Assembly (NCBI GenBank): GCA_903905455.1 | Contig: CAIVGN010000148.1 | Location: 1 to 61,759, forward strand | Length of the DNA: 61,759 bases | Source of the DNA: an uncultured Archangium sp. | GTDB taxonomy: Bacteria > Myxococcota > Myxococcia > Myxococcales > Myxococcaceae | Reading direction: 5' to 3' | Shown: positions 1 through 9,051 of the stretch, in pieces | Layout of the letters: each line of letters opens with the position of its first letter | Numbering within the stretch: position 1 is the first letter of the stretch | The notes under the pieces: model-generated | Told to the model about the DNA's origin: nothing | The model's input: the letters and a program-made list of their open reading frames with translations, nothing else | Databases searched by the model: none | Made by a program: the position numbers and the translations under genes

Positions 1-3000
1 GAACTGCGTGTCGAAGAACGGCATCGAGAAGGGCACGGTCAACGAAGCGCCCGCGGTGGTCACGGCGCCATTGGCGAGCGGCACGTAGGCCACCGGCACC
101 GGGCCGACGACCTGGTACTGCGCGAGCGCGGCGACCGGGAGGATGGCCACCGCGACCGCGAGACCCGCGGCCGCACGGCGCTGGCGCAAGAGCCACGCGA
201 GACCCAGGGCCATCATCGCCAGCGGCGACCAACCGCCCGAGGTGCTGCTGCAGCCAGCGGCGACCGGCGCGCGCTCGACGCGCAGGGAGAGCGGAGTGAG
301 GCCGGTCATGCCCGTGGGGTCACGCGCCTCGACGATGAACGACCAGAGGCCCTCAGACCCGTCGGTGGCGACCGTGCCCGAGATGAGGCCCGTCTCACCG
401 AGGGCCAAACCGGGAGGCAGGGACCCGGTGACGACGCGGTAGGTGGCGGTGGTGCTGGTCGGCGAGACGCCCAACTGGAGCGACACGTCAGCCTGGCCGG
501 GGCGCAGGACGTCGGGGAACGTGGCCGTCACGCGGTAGCGAGGCGGGTGCACCGTCATGGTGAACTCGAGTGAATCGTTGCGGCCATTGTTGTCCTCGAC
601 GCTGATGGTGAAGCTGAAGGTGCCCGACTGCGTGGCGCGACCGCTGACGGTGATCAACTCCGCCTGGGGGGTGACCGAGAGGCCGCCGGGCACGGTGCCG
701 GTCACGCGCCAGAGCAGCGGCTTGACGAGCGCCGAGCCGTCCTGGTTCGCGACCGCGATGTCCTGCAGGTACTCCTGGCCGATGAGCGCGTCGGGGATGG
801 AGACGGTGCGGAAGGTGATCGACCCCGCGGCGATGAGGCGCACCGAGAGCTGGCGCGTGGCACGACCGCCCACGGCGTCACGGACCTCGACGGTGATGGG
901 CAACGAGCCGTTGGAAGCGTTGCGCGGGGCACCGAACAGCGTGCCATCAACGCCCAGGGCCATGCCGGCCGGCAGCGTGCCGCCGACGAGGCGCCAGGCG
1001 TAGGGGCGAACGCCGCCCGCGGCGCCGAGCACGTACTGGTACTGCGACGAGCTGCTGTTGACGACGGCCGGCAGGCTGGAGGTGGTGATCTCCACGCCCG
1101 TGGTGGTGGGCAGCACGCGCAGCGCGAGGCGAACCGCGGCCTGGCGACCCGCATTCTCGAGGACGACGGTCAACCCGACGACCTCGGCGCCGCCGCTCCC
1201 GGAAGGAGTGCCGCTGAGGAGACCGTCGTTCGCGCCGATCGAGAGCCAGGCCGGCGCCGCGCCCAGCGAGGTGTCGATGCGCCAGGTGGAGGCGCCCTGC
1301 TCACCGACGGCCGCGAGGCGGAAGGTGTAGGGGCGGCCGATCACGGCGTCGGGCAGCGTGGTGTTCACCACGCGCAGCGACGACGGGGCGACCACCATGG
1401 TCCGCGAGGCGATGGCGTTGTTGGCGGGGTCGAGATCCTTCCGCACGGTGTGGGTGGGATCGATGACGCAGCCGACGTAGTACGTCCCGGCGGGCATCGT
1501 GCCGGGCAGGCGCACCAACTCGGTGCCGGTGTCGCTGGCGCCGCGCAGCAGCGTCACCATGCCCTCGTCCTTCGCGCCGCCGTTCTCGATGATCTGCAGC
1601 AGCACGTCATCGGTGGTGATGATGTCGTTGGCCGACGCGTAGTACCGGTAGGCGACGGCCGCGGCGTCGAGGTTGCCGATGTTGCGCAGCGTGCGCACCA
1701 CGGGGATGACCTCGCCCACGCCCGCCGAAGCCGGCGCGGTGACGGTGGTCACGGTGAGATCGGGGCCGGGCTCGGTGATGCGGATGGGGCCGACCTGGAG
1801 GCTGTTGTTGGCCTTGTTGCTCTCGAAGACCGCGCCGGTGCTGTCGACGATGCCGAACAGGAAGTACGGGCCGGTGCCGAAGGCCATCATCGCCGCGTTG
1901 GCGAGCGGCAGCGTGCAGTTGAGCGTCACCTCGGTGGAGGTGGTGCTGGGGGGGATGAGCGCGACCACCTGGTCACAGACGTAGGTGTCCGAGAGGAGCG
2001 AGAGCGAGGTGTCGTTGGAGAGGACCATCGCCACGCGGAAGTTGTTGGCGTTGGCGCCGCCGGTGTTGCGGAAGCGGACCTTCATGCGCACCGAGTCACC
2101 GAAGCGGGCGTTCGAGGTGTCGAGGCCGGTGACGGGGTCGACGAAGTTGACCGCCTCGGCGAGCAGGTCGGCGCGACGCACGTCGACCTTGGCGGAGGAC
2201 GCGGCGACGTTGTTCGTCTCGTTGGCCTCGACCACGGTGCCCGCGGGATCCACCTGGATCAGGTAGTAGAACTGCCCGTTGGGCACGTTCGCCGGCATGG
2301 TGACGGCGATGGTCTCGGTGATCGTCTGGCCACCGCTGACGGTGCGGCTGCCGGTGAAAATGGGAAAGTCGGCCGAGTCGTAGACCTGGTCGGTGCTCAG
2401 CAGGATGCGGAAGCCCACGGTGCCCGCCGGCGTGGTGCCGCGGTTGAAGAAGCTGACCGGGATGTTCTCCGCGTTGCCACCACCGGTGGTCGCCGGGCCA
2501 GAGACCGAGGTGGCGACGAGGTCGGTGCCCTGCACGAAGGCGGTGAGCGTGGAGCCCACGTTGTTGGTCTCAGAGGCTTCCATCACCACGTCGGTCGGGT
2601 CGACCTTGACCAGCACGTAGTACTCGCCGGTCGGGGGCGCACTGAGGGTCGCGGCCGAGGCAGTCGCCGAAACGAGGGACAGCCCACCGTCTGGCGCGAA
2701 ACCACCATCGACGCCGGAAAGGCTGTAGGGGCCGCCCTCTGCTACCTGAATGTCGGCTCCGCCATCGGTAACGGTCGTGTCGAGTTGCTGATCGCGGGAA
2801 AGGTAAGCCCGCCAAACGAACGCGTTCGCGTCAGTCCGGCCAAAATTGCGGAGCACTGAAGTGACGTCGAACGTGAGGTTGCCATCCATCGCCAATACGA
2901 AGTTCGCGATCGTTACGGAACTCACCGCGAGGTCGGCTTCGTTCGGTTCCCCCACTCTAACCAAGAGATTGGGTACAAACTGTGTGGTCGTACAGTCTGC

Positions 3001-3609
3001 GACACACCCAGGAATGATATTTGCGCCAAGCGTCCCTGTTTCATTCTCAAAGCCGGCGGAGGCGCTCCAAACCGAGGCGGCACCAGTAAGGCTTCCGTAG
3101 TGCACAGTGAAAGTGCCGGAGGCATCGAGTCGGATCAGAAAGGTCACGACATTCGTGGAAACCGCGCCACTCGTGTACCGCTGCACAGCCGCGTATTCGA
3201 CAGCGAACGTTCCGGGCCCCTGAAGGTAGCGAACCGTACCGGAAGCTCCGACGTCGAGGTCATTCCAGAAGCCAGCAATGATCGGGTTGGGAGTTGCCGT
3301 GGAGGGCATCCCCACGTTGGTAAGACAGCCACTGAAAGCACCCAGACACATGGATGTCGATGCCACTGCCGGGATGATGAACCCGTTCGAATCGACGATC
3401 ACGTGCGTGTAGCTCTGTCCGAGATACGGGAACGAAAATCCGAGGGGAATGAGCACTCCCTCGTCGTCGCCATCCACGAAAGGCACGGTCGTTGCGCCGA
3501 CCAGTGGCTGGTAGGGCTGGTTCGAGTTGATGACCGTGGGCAACTGCGCCCACGCCGAGGTCGAGACCAGCGCAGCAAAGAGAAGGGCCAGCGAGCAGAG
3601 CTTCTTCAC
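1..3609 (-). CDS. Giant exported CARDB / putative-Ig protein with internal MYXO-CTERM-like signal (3' end off window)
   Basis: The minus-strand frame is open from here to the window edge, giving 1203 visible residues and no stop. I start it at GTG 3609 (MKKLCSL..., signal peptide ending near AWA-Q) because GGAG lies about 7 nt upstream; an in-frame ATG at 3621 lacks a ribosome site. After the signal comes a beta-sandwich region (about 25-200). Four CARDB-like repeats follow, from about 225, 358, 480 and 615, each with an NETNNV-type ending. Four putative-Ig (He_PIG-like) repeats start near 742, 837, 927 and 1022. At about 1118-1145 there is a MYXO-CTERM-like block: GCSST, a hydrophobic stretch, then RQRR. 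The frame does not stop there. It continues into a second signal-peptide-like segment (AVAILPVAALAQ) and more secreted-type sequence. The product is probably cell-surface or adhesive. The missing 3' end prevents a full description. Confidence 0.85.
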   Translation of the reverse strand, partial: MKKLCSLALLFAALVSTSAWAQLPTVINSNQPYQPLVGATTVPFVDGDDEGVLIPLGFSFPYLGQSYTHVIVDSNGFIIPAVASTSMCLGAFSGCLTNVGMPSTATPNPIIAGFWNDLDVGASGTVRYLQGPGTFAVEYAAVQRYTSGAVSTNVVTFLIRLDASGTFTVHYGSLTGAASVWSASAGFENETGTLGANIIPGCVADCTTTQFVPNLLVRVGEPNEADLAVSSVTIANFVLAMDGNLTFDVTSVLRNFGRTDANAFVWRAYLSRDQQLDTTVTDGGADIQVAEGGPYSLSGVDGGFAPDGGLSLVSATASAATLSAPPTGEYYVLVKVDPTDVVMEASETNNVGSTLTAFVQGTDLVATSVSGPATTGGGNAENIPVSFFNRGTTPAGTVGFRILLSTDQVYDSADFPIFTGSRTVSGGQTITETIAVTMPANVPNGQFYYLIQVDPAGTVVEANETNNVAASSAKVDVRRADLLAEAVNFVDPVTGLDTSNARFGDSVRMKVRFRNTGGANANNFRVAMVLSNDTSLSLLSDTYVCDQVVALIPPSTTSTEVTLNCTLPLANAAMMAFGTGPYFLFGIVDSTGAVFESNKANNSLQVGPIRITEPGPDLTVTTVTAPASAGVGEVIPVVRTLRNIGNLDAAAVAYRYYASANDIITTDDVLLQIIENGGAKDEGMVTLLRGASDTGTELVRLPGTMPAGTYYVGCVIDPTHTVRKDLDPANNAIASRTMVVAPSSLRVVNTTLPDAVIGRPYTFRLAAVGEQGASTWRIDTSLGAAPAWLSIGANDGLLSGTPSGSGGAEVVGLTVVLENAGRQAAVRLALRVLPTTTGVEITTSSLPAVVNSSSSQYQYVLGAAGGVRPYAWRLVGGTLPAGMALGVDGTLFGAPRNASNGSLPITVEVRDAVGGRATRQLSVRLIAAGSITFRTVSIPDALIGQEYLQDIAVANQDGSALVKPLLWRVTGTVPGGLSVTPQAELITVSGRATQSGTFSFTISVEDNNGRNDSLEFTMTVHPPRYRVTATFPDVLRPGQADVSLQLGVSPTSTTATYRVVTGSLPPGLALGETGLISGTVATDGSEGLWSFIVEARDPTGMTGLTPLSLRVERAPVAAGCSSTSGGWSPLAMMALGLAWLLRQRRAAAGLAVAVAILPVAALAQYQVVGPVPVAYVPLANGAVTTAGASLTVPFSMPFFDTQF

Positions 3610-3621
3610 GTCGTTCTCCAT

Positions 3622-3664
3622 CAAAACAAACGCGGCTCACGACCCGGCAAAGCGGGTCATGAGC
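3622..3664 (-). terminator. Intrinsic terminator after the ASH/VWA lipoprotein gene
   Basis: Read on the minus strand, GCTCATGACCCG pairs with CGGGTCGTGAGC around a 6-nt loop. This gives a 12-bp stem with one U-G pair, at 3635-3664. CGCG and then TTTGTTTT follow it. It lies between the stop of the upstream lipoprotein gene (3689) and the start of the downstream exported protein (3609), so it can end the first transcript or attenuate read-through into the second. Confidence 0.75.
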
Positions 3665-3688
3665 GCGGGGCAGAAGTTCACGACTGCA

Positions 3689-6600
3689 TCACGGGATGCA
3701 GGCAGCCACGTAGGTCACGGTCAGCGTCTTGCCGGGCTCAGGCACGTAGAGCGGCTCGAAGTTGATCGAGTTGTTGGTCGCGTCGTAGTCCCAGATGCGC
3801 GAGGCCAGGTTCGGGTCGGGGTCGACGGAGGGGATCGGCATGCCGTCGATGGCCACCTGGATGCCCATCGCCGCCGCCAGGTCGGGGCGCGAGGTCAGGA
3901 AGAAGTTGGTGCGGTACCCGAAGGCGTTCTTGCCGATGCGCTCGAGCGCGACGGCCCAGTTCGGGGTGCAGATCTCTTCCTTCACGCCGTTGGTCTGCGA
4001 GACCATGAAGTCGTGACGGCCGTCGTTCGGGTCGTCGTAAGCGCAGCCCGAAGGCGACGTGGGGAGGAACGGACCGACCACGTTGTAGGTGAACTGGCTG
4101 GAGCGCTGGGCGCCTTTGATGTTGAGCAACTGGTTCAGATAGAAGACCGGGGCCTGGGGCGCCTGGTCGCGCGCGTCGGTGACGCACACCACCGCGAGCA
4201 CCGCCTCGTTGCGCAGGAAGCCCGCGTTCTTGGTCGGATCGGTGATGAACGGCGCGGTCAGCGCGCGGGTCGCCGGCTCCATGCACGACTCGGAGAAGCC
4301 GTCGGTGCCGACGTTCACCAGGGTCGAGAACTCGGTGTTCAGGTTGGGCGTCGTGGGGCGGAGGATCTTGTTGCCCGCAGGCGTCACCTTGAGCTCGCCG
4401 CGCGTGGGGTCAGTCAGCTCGGTGTTGGTCACGCCGATCTGGAAGTCGACCTGGTTGCTCGTCGCGTACTGGAGGAACGCCGACATGTTCTGGGCCAGCG
4501 CGGTCTGCTTGTCGCCCATGGAGCACGAGTCGTCGATCACCAGGAGGATGTCGGCCTTGGGCTTGGTGTCCTGGCGGAAGGTGTCGGTGTTGAGGCCGTC
4601 CATGTCGCCCTTGCCCTGCAGCGCCACCACGTAGTCGAGCGGCTGCCCGCCCTGGGTGACGCTGATCACGAAGGCGCCGGTGTCCGGGCCGTAGTTGATG
4701 GGCCGGTACTTGAGCGAGAAGGTGATGGGGGTGGTGCTGCCGGGGAGCACGCGCGTACCGCCGGCGATGCCCGCGACCACGAAGAACTCGGGGCACGGCG
4801 AGGTGCCGGGGCAGTTGGGGCCGCCGGGGCCCTCGCCCGCGGCCGAGCCCATGGAGGCGGTGTTGATCATCACCTCGGTGGAGCACGAGTTGTAGATCTG
4901 GAAGTTCCGGTTGGGCGAGTTGCAGTCCTTCTTCACCGTGCCGAAGTCGAGGGTGCTGGGCGAGATGGTGAGGCAGCTGTTGGCGATGGTCGCCGAGAGC
5001 GCGACCTCACGCAGCGGCGAGACCGGGTCCGCGGCGTTGAAGGAGACCTTGCCGACGACCTGCGCGGGCTGCGGCGGGAGCTGGCCCTGGGGCCAGGCAC
5101 GCACCATCACCTGGCGGGTCTCGCCGGGCTGGAGCTCGAGCTCGTTCTGCGGGTGGTTGGGGCCGGTGAAGTCCGCGGGCAGCGAGAAGACCGCCGGCAT
5201 GCCCACCGGCGTGCCCGTCTCGGGCTGGAGCTGGAGGTTCGAGAGGAGGCAGATGTCGTTGGCGCCGGTGAGGCGGTTGCGGATGGAGAACCCGAGGTCC
5301 TTGATCGACGGCGGCGAGACGATGCCGAACTGCAGCGCGATGGGGGTGATCTCCACGTCGCACGGGGGCAGCACCACCGAGTTCGCGGTCACGTTGATGG
5401 TGGTGACGGCCTCGTCGGGGTCGTTGGAGAAGATCTTCACCTGGAACTCGCGGGTGCCCAGGCCGTTGGGCGTCACGCGCACCGGGAGGTCGAGGATGCT
5501 GGTCGCCCCACCCGCCTCGAGCCCCTGGGAGGGGTTGTAGCTGCCGGCGCCGGTGGCGGGCAGGTCGTTGGTGCAGGTGTTGGTGGCGGTGTCGAACACG
5601 CCGACGCAGATCTCGCTCAGGTCGGAGCCGGTCATCGCGGTGACTTCCCAGTACGGCTTGATGAAGCCGCCGGCGCCGTCGGAGACGCCGAGCTTCAGGT
5701 TCGCGCGGGGGTCGGCGGGCGTGGGCCGCGTGCCGACGTTCTGCACCACGATCTTGCGGTTGGCGAACGAGGCGGGCGAGGCGTTGGCGAACCAGGCCAC
5801 GCGACCGAAGTTGAGGGTCGGCGAGGGGCGCGCGTCGATGTCAGGGCCGCCACCGACGCCGCGGAGGTTGACGCTGATGGACGCCTGGCTGACGAGGGCA
5901 GTGGTCGCAACGAGCTGGCCCGAGCGGGGACCGAGCACCAGGGGCTTGAAGGTGAGCTTGGCCTTCACCGTGCCGGGGACGATCATGTTCGACGCGTCAC
6001 GCACGCCCTTGGGCACGGTGAGCTTGGTGAGGTCGCCCATGTTGGCCTCGATCACCTTGAAGACGACGCTGGGGTTGGCGCCCTCGCGGGTGGCCAGCGC
6101 GTTGAGGGTGATGTCCTGGAGCGAGAGGTTGCTGAAGGTGATCTCGCCGTTGACCACGGTGCCGGGGGGCGCGTAGCCGAAGTCGAGGGTCGCAGGCGTC
6201 CACTTGAGCACCGCGTCGACGCCGGTGCCGATGAGGCGCACGGGCTTCTCGGGGCAGCCGTCGGCGCGGCGCATGCGCACCGTGGCGATGTACTCGCGCT
6301 GCTCGGTCGGCTTGAAGGTGAAGGTGGCCGTCTTGGTGCGCATCGCGCCGATCAGGAACTCACCGCGGGGCGAGTCCGGCGAGATGATGAAGATGCCGTC
6401 GCCCTGCTGCGACTCGACCGCGCCGAGGTAGCCGTGGGTCTCGATGGGGCGCGGGTTGACGTAGTCGAAGGTCTGCACGAACGAGTCGCCGCGAGCGACC
6501 GCGCCGAAGTCGATGCTCGTGGGGAGGTCACACTCGCCGGACACCGCGACGCCCTTGAGGGTGATTTGGGCGTTCTCCTTGCCGATCTCGGTGTCACCCG

Positions 6601-7048
6601 AGGTCATGACGAGGACGGTCTCGTGCTCGACCTGGGCCACGCCCTCCTTCACGGGGGGCATGAAGTCGATGTTGAACTCGACCGATTCGCCCGAGGTCAC
6701 GGACGTCTCGGTCTCGAAGCCGACGCCGAACACCGGGGCCGGGTCGTCGACGAAGGTGCCGACCTTCGCCGCGTCGCCGCTCTGCTTGGCGAACTTCTGG
6801 ATGGTCAGCGTGCCGAGGCCGACGTTCTGCACGGTCAGCTTCTGGCTGACCGTCTTGCCCATGGACACGGTGCCGAAGTCGTAGACGCCGTTGTCGCCGG
6901 ACATCTGGATGTTGTTGAGGTCCGTATAGATGATGCGGACTTCACCCTTGGCGCCGGGCGGCTTGGTGGGTCGGCAACCTTCGCAGCCTTGGGTCAACAG
7001 CGCGAGGAACGACCCCAACACGAGCAACTGCATCGACGACTTGTTCAT
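3689..7048 (-). CDS. Large lipoprotein with ASH/hydin-type repeats and a VWA-like domain
   Basis: The product has 1119 residues from ATG 7048, which has GGAG about 8 nt upstream; the longer upstream extension is not signal-like. The N-terminus is a lipoprotein signal ending LTQGC-EGC. Residues of about 35-820 hold serial choice-of-anchor/ASH (hydin-like) beta-sandwich repeats, recognisable by recurring 'LDFG.V', 'V.NVG' and 'I.FSN' phrases. A von Willebrand A-like domain follows from about 830, with a MIDAS motif DDSCS near 838 and a conserved-type TDA..Q later. Such proteins are usually surface-exposed binding proteins. The function here is not assignable. The gene is followed by an intrinsic terminator and a second giant exported protein on the same strand. 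Confidence 0.88.
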   Translation of the reverse strand: MNKSSMQLLVLGSFLALLTQGCEGCRPTKPPGAKGEVRIIYTDLNNIQMSGDNGVYDFGTVSMGKTVSQKLTVQNVGLGTLTIQKFAKQSGDAAKVGTFVDDPAPVFGVGFETETSVTSGESVEFNIDFMPPVKEGVAQVEHETVLVMTSGDTEIGKENAQITLKGVAVSGECDLPTSIDFGAVARGDSFVQTFDYVNPRPIETHGYLGAVESQQGDGIFIISPDSPRGEFLIGAMRTKTATFTFKPTEQREYIATVRMRRADGCPEKPVRLIGTGVDAVLKWTPATLDFGYAPPGTVVNGEITFSNLSLQDITLNALATREGANPSVVFKVIEANMGDLTKLTVPKGVRDASNMIVPGTVKAKLTFKPLVLGPRSGQLVATTALVSQASISVNLRGVGGGPDIDARPSPTLNFGRVAWFANASPASFANRKIVVQNVGTRPTPADPRANLKLGVSDGAGGFIKPYWEVTAMTGSDLSEICVGVFDTATNTCTNDLPATGAGSYNPSQGLEAGGATSILDLPVRVTPNGLGTREFQVKIFSNDPDEAVTTINVTANSVVLPPCDVEITPIALQFGIVSPPSIKDLGFSIRNRLTGANDICLLSNLQLQPETGTPVGMPAVFSLPADFTGPNHPQNELELQPGETRQVMVRAWPQGQLPPQPAQVVGKVSFNAADPVSPLREVALSATIANSCLTISPSTLDFGTVKKDCNSPNRNFQIYNSCSTEVMINTASMGSAAGEGPGGPNCPGTSPCPEFFVVAGIAGGTRVLPGSTTPITFSLKYRPINYGPDTGAFVISVTQGGQPLDYVVALQGKGDMDGLNTDTFRQDTKPKADILLVIDDSCSMGDKQTALAQNMSAFLQYATSNQVDFQIGVTNTELTDPTRGELKVTPAGNKILRPTTPNLNTEFSTLVNVGTDGFSESCMEPATRALTAPFITDPTKNAGFLRNEAVLAVVCVTDARDQAPQAPVFYLNQLLNIKGAQRSSQFTYNVVGPFLPTSPSGCAYDDPNDGRHDFMVSQTNGVKEEICTPNWAVALERIGKNAFGYRTNFFLTSRPDLAAAMGIQVAIDGMPIPSVDPDPNLASRIWDYDATNNSINFEPLYVPEPGKTLTVTYVAACIP

Positions 7049-7247
7049 CAATGTCTCCACCGAGGATGGCGAGGCAGGTGTCGGGACCCGGCGCGAACCC
7101 GACACAAACCTGAAACGGTTCAGGGCACTTGGCACAAACCCGAACGAACGGTCAACTCCTCGTGGTGCGCAAATGGGGCACGCTGCCCTACCTCATTTGT
7201 AAATTCCGCTGGCACGCACGGGCGGCTTGAACCAGAGACGGGACACC
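7049..7247. promoter_or_regulatory. Divergent intergenic region with inverted and direct repeats
   Basis: About 200 bp separate the divergent lipoprotein and MutS-like genes. Visible structure includes TGTCGGG...CCCGACA (7079-7104, 12-nt spacer), the 16-bp palindrome CCTGAAACGGTTCAGG (7109-7124), and a repeated element ACAAACCYGAA at about 7103 and again at about 7134. These resemble operator sites. I could not identify convincing -35/-10 or sigma-54 elements. Confidence 0.4.
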
Positions 7248-9050
7248 ATGACGCAGGCGCGCACGGAGTACGAGTCACGGGTGACGCAGTACCGGAACGA
7301 GCTCGTTCATCTCGATCGCCAGGGCGACCGGTTGGCGAACCTGAGAACGGTGACCTTCCTGGGGTTCATCGGCCTGGGCCTGGCGGTGGGCATGACGTGG
7401 ATCGCGGCGCCCTGGCTGGTGGCGGCCGTGGCCTCGCTGGCAGGGTACATCGCGCTGGCCATCGTCCACGCGGGGGTGATCCGCCGCGAGGAGTTCGCGA
7501 AGGTGCGCCTGTCCCTCAACGAGCGCGGGGTGCTGCGGCTCGACGGCAAGTGGCACGACTTCCCGTCGACCGGCGCGGGCCTGGTGCCCGACGGACACCT
7601 GTACGCCGGCGACCTCGACATCACCGGCAAGGGCAGCCTCTTCCAGCGCCTCGACGACACGGGGACGTCGGCTGGTGAGCAGCGACTCCTGGGCTGGCTG
7701 CTGCGGCCGGCCGACAGCGCGGCGCAGATCACCGCCCGCCAGGACGCGGTGAAGGAGCTCGCGCCGCTGCTCGACTTCCGCCAGTCGCTGGTCGCCGAGG
7801 CCCGGCTCGCGGGTAAGAAAGACAAGGCGGACCCCTCACGGTTCATGACCTGGGCCGAAGCACCGTCGACGCTGACCCCGATTCGTTGGGCCTGGCCCAT
7901 CGCCCACGTGTTGCCCGCCTTCACGCTCGGCGCGGGGTTTCTCTCGGCCAACGGGGTGATCAGCGCCCTGCCCTTCTGGATCGGGCTGATCATCCAGATC
8001 GCGATCGTCGTCATCACCCGCAAGCCCATCGCCGCCATGTGGGAAGCGCTGTCCATGGGCGAGCGGGGATTCGTACGCTTCGAGGAAACGTTCCGCGCCA
8101 TCGACGCGCAGAAGTTCCAGGGCACGTGGCTCGCGGCGCTGCAGCGGGGGCTGATGAACGGCCCGCCGGTGTCGGTGCGGCTGCACCAGTTCGCGCGGCT
8201 CATGGGCTTCGCGGAGCTCAAGCACTCGGGCCAGATGCACCCGCTGATCAACGCCCTGACGCTGTGGGACCTGCTGGTGCTCTTCCGCATCGATCGCTGG
8301 CGCGAGGCCCATGGAAAGGGCGTGCGCAACTGGTTCGAGTCGCTGGCCGAGCTCGAGGCCCTCTCCTCTTTCGCCGCCTGGCACTTCGAGCGGCCCGAAG
8401 ACGCCTTCCCCGTGATCGACGACGGGCCGGTGCACCTCGAGGCCGTCGCGCTGGGTCACCCGCTGCTGGAGAAGCCGGTGCGCAACGACGTGACCTTCAA
8501 GGGGCCGGGATCGGCCCTCATCATCACCGGCTCGAACATGAGCGGCAAGACGACCCTGATGCGCGCCACCGGGCTCAACACGGTGATGGCGCTGGCGGGG
8601 TTGCCGGTGTGCGCCCAGGCGATGAAGGTCTCGCGGGTGCAGGTGCTCACCAGCATGCGCGTGAAGGACTCGCTGGAGCGAGGGGTCTCGTACTTCTACG
8701 CCGAGGTGCAGCGCATCAAGACGGTGCTCGACACCGCGAAGACGCACCGCGATCGCTGCCTCTTCTTCCTCGACGAGCTGTTCATGGGCACCAACGCCAG
8801 GGAACGGCAGATCGCCAGCAAGCAGCTGCTCTTGATGTTGCTCGACCTGGGCGCGGCGGGCGCGGTGACCACCCACGACCTGAGCATCTGCGAGCTTTCG
8901 GCCGAGCGCCCCGAGACGATCCGCAACGTGCACTTCCGCGACGAGATCAAGGACGGCGACATGAGCTTCGACTACCGGCTGCGCGAGGGCGTGGTGCAGA
9001 CCACCAACGCGCTCGAGGTGCTGCGGCGCGCCGGCGTGGAGATCGGCTGA
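7248..9050 (+). CDS. Membrane-anchored MutS-family ATPase
   Basis: The 600-residue product starts at ATG 7248; an in-frame TTG at 7227 would add 7 residues. Two predicted membrane helices lie at about 35-80 and another pair at about 205-255. A MutS core and ATPase domain follow. Walker A is GSNMSGKTTLM near 428, Walker B is LFFLDELFMGT near 505, and the TTHDLSICEL segment after it matches the MutS H-loop region. The N-terminal mismatch-recognition domain of classical MutS (Phe-X-Glu motif) is absent, so a role in ordinary mismatch repair is doubtful. Related membrane-bound MutS-like ATPases occur in other bacteria with no settled function. The gene ends 1 bp from the convergent CBS-domain transporter gene. 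Confidence 0.88.
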   Translation: MTQARTEYESRVTQYRNELVHLDRQGDRLANLRTVTFLGFIGLGLAVGMTWIAAPWLVAAVASLAGYIALAIVHAGVIRREEFAKVRLSLNERGVLRLDGKWHDFPSTGAGLVPDGHLYAGDLDITGKGSLFQRLDDTGTSAGEQRLLGWLLRPADSAAQITARQDAVKELAPLLDFRQSLVAEARLAGKKDKADPSRFMTWAEAPSTLTPIRWAWPIAHVLPAFTLGAGFLSANGVISALPFWIGLIIQIAIVVITRKPIAAMWEALSMGERGFVRFEETFRAIDAQKFQGTWLAALQRGLMNGPPVSVRLHQFARLMGFAELKHSGQMHPLINALTLWDLLVLFRIDRWREAHGKGVRNWFESLAELEALSSFAAWHFERPEDAFPVIDDGPVHLEAVALGHPLLEKPVRNDVTFKGPGSALIITGSNMSGKTTLMRATGLNTVMALAGLPVCAQAMKVSRVQVLTSMRVKDSLERGVSYFYAEVQRIKTVLDTAKTHRDRCLFFLDELFMGTNARERQIASKQLLLMLLDLGAAGAVTTHDLSICELSAERPETIRNVHFRDEIKDGDMSFDYRLREGVVQTTNALEVLRRAGVEIG

Positions 9051-9051
9051 G

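Noticed and set aside
7209-7230. Sigma-54 promoter (TGGCAC...) before the MutS-like gene
   Set aside because: The -24 box is present as TGGCAC, but the required TTGCA-type -12 box is absent at the right spacing.
3527-7678. 1383-residue plus-strand open frame rich in His, Gly, Arg, Asp
   Set aside because: It is the shadow of the ASH/VWA lipoprotein on the other strand. In very GC-rich DNA, antisense frames stay open. Composition is anomalous and no domain appears.
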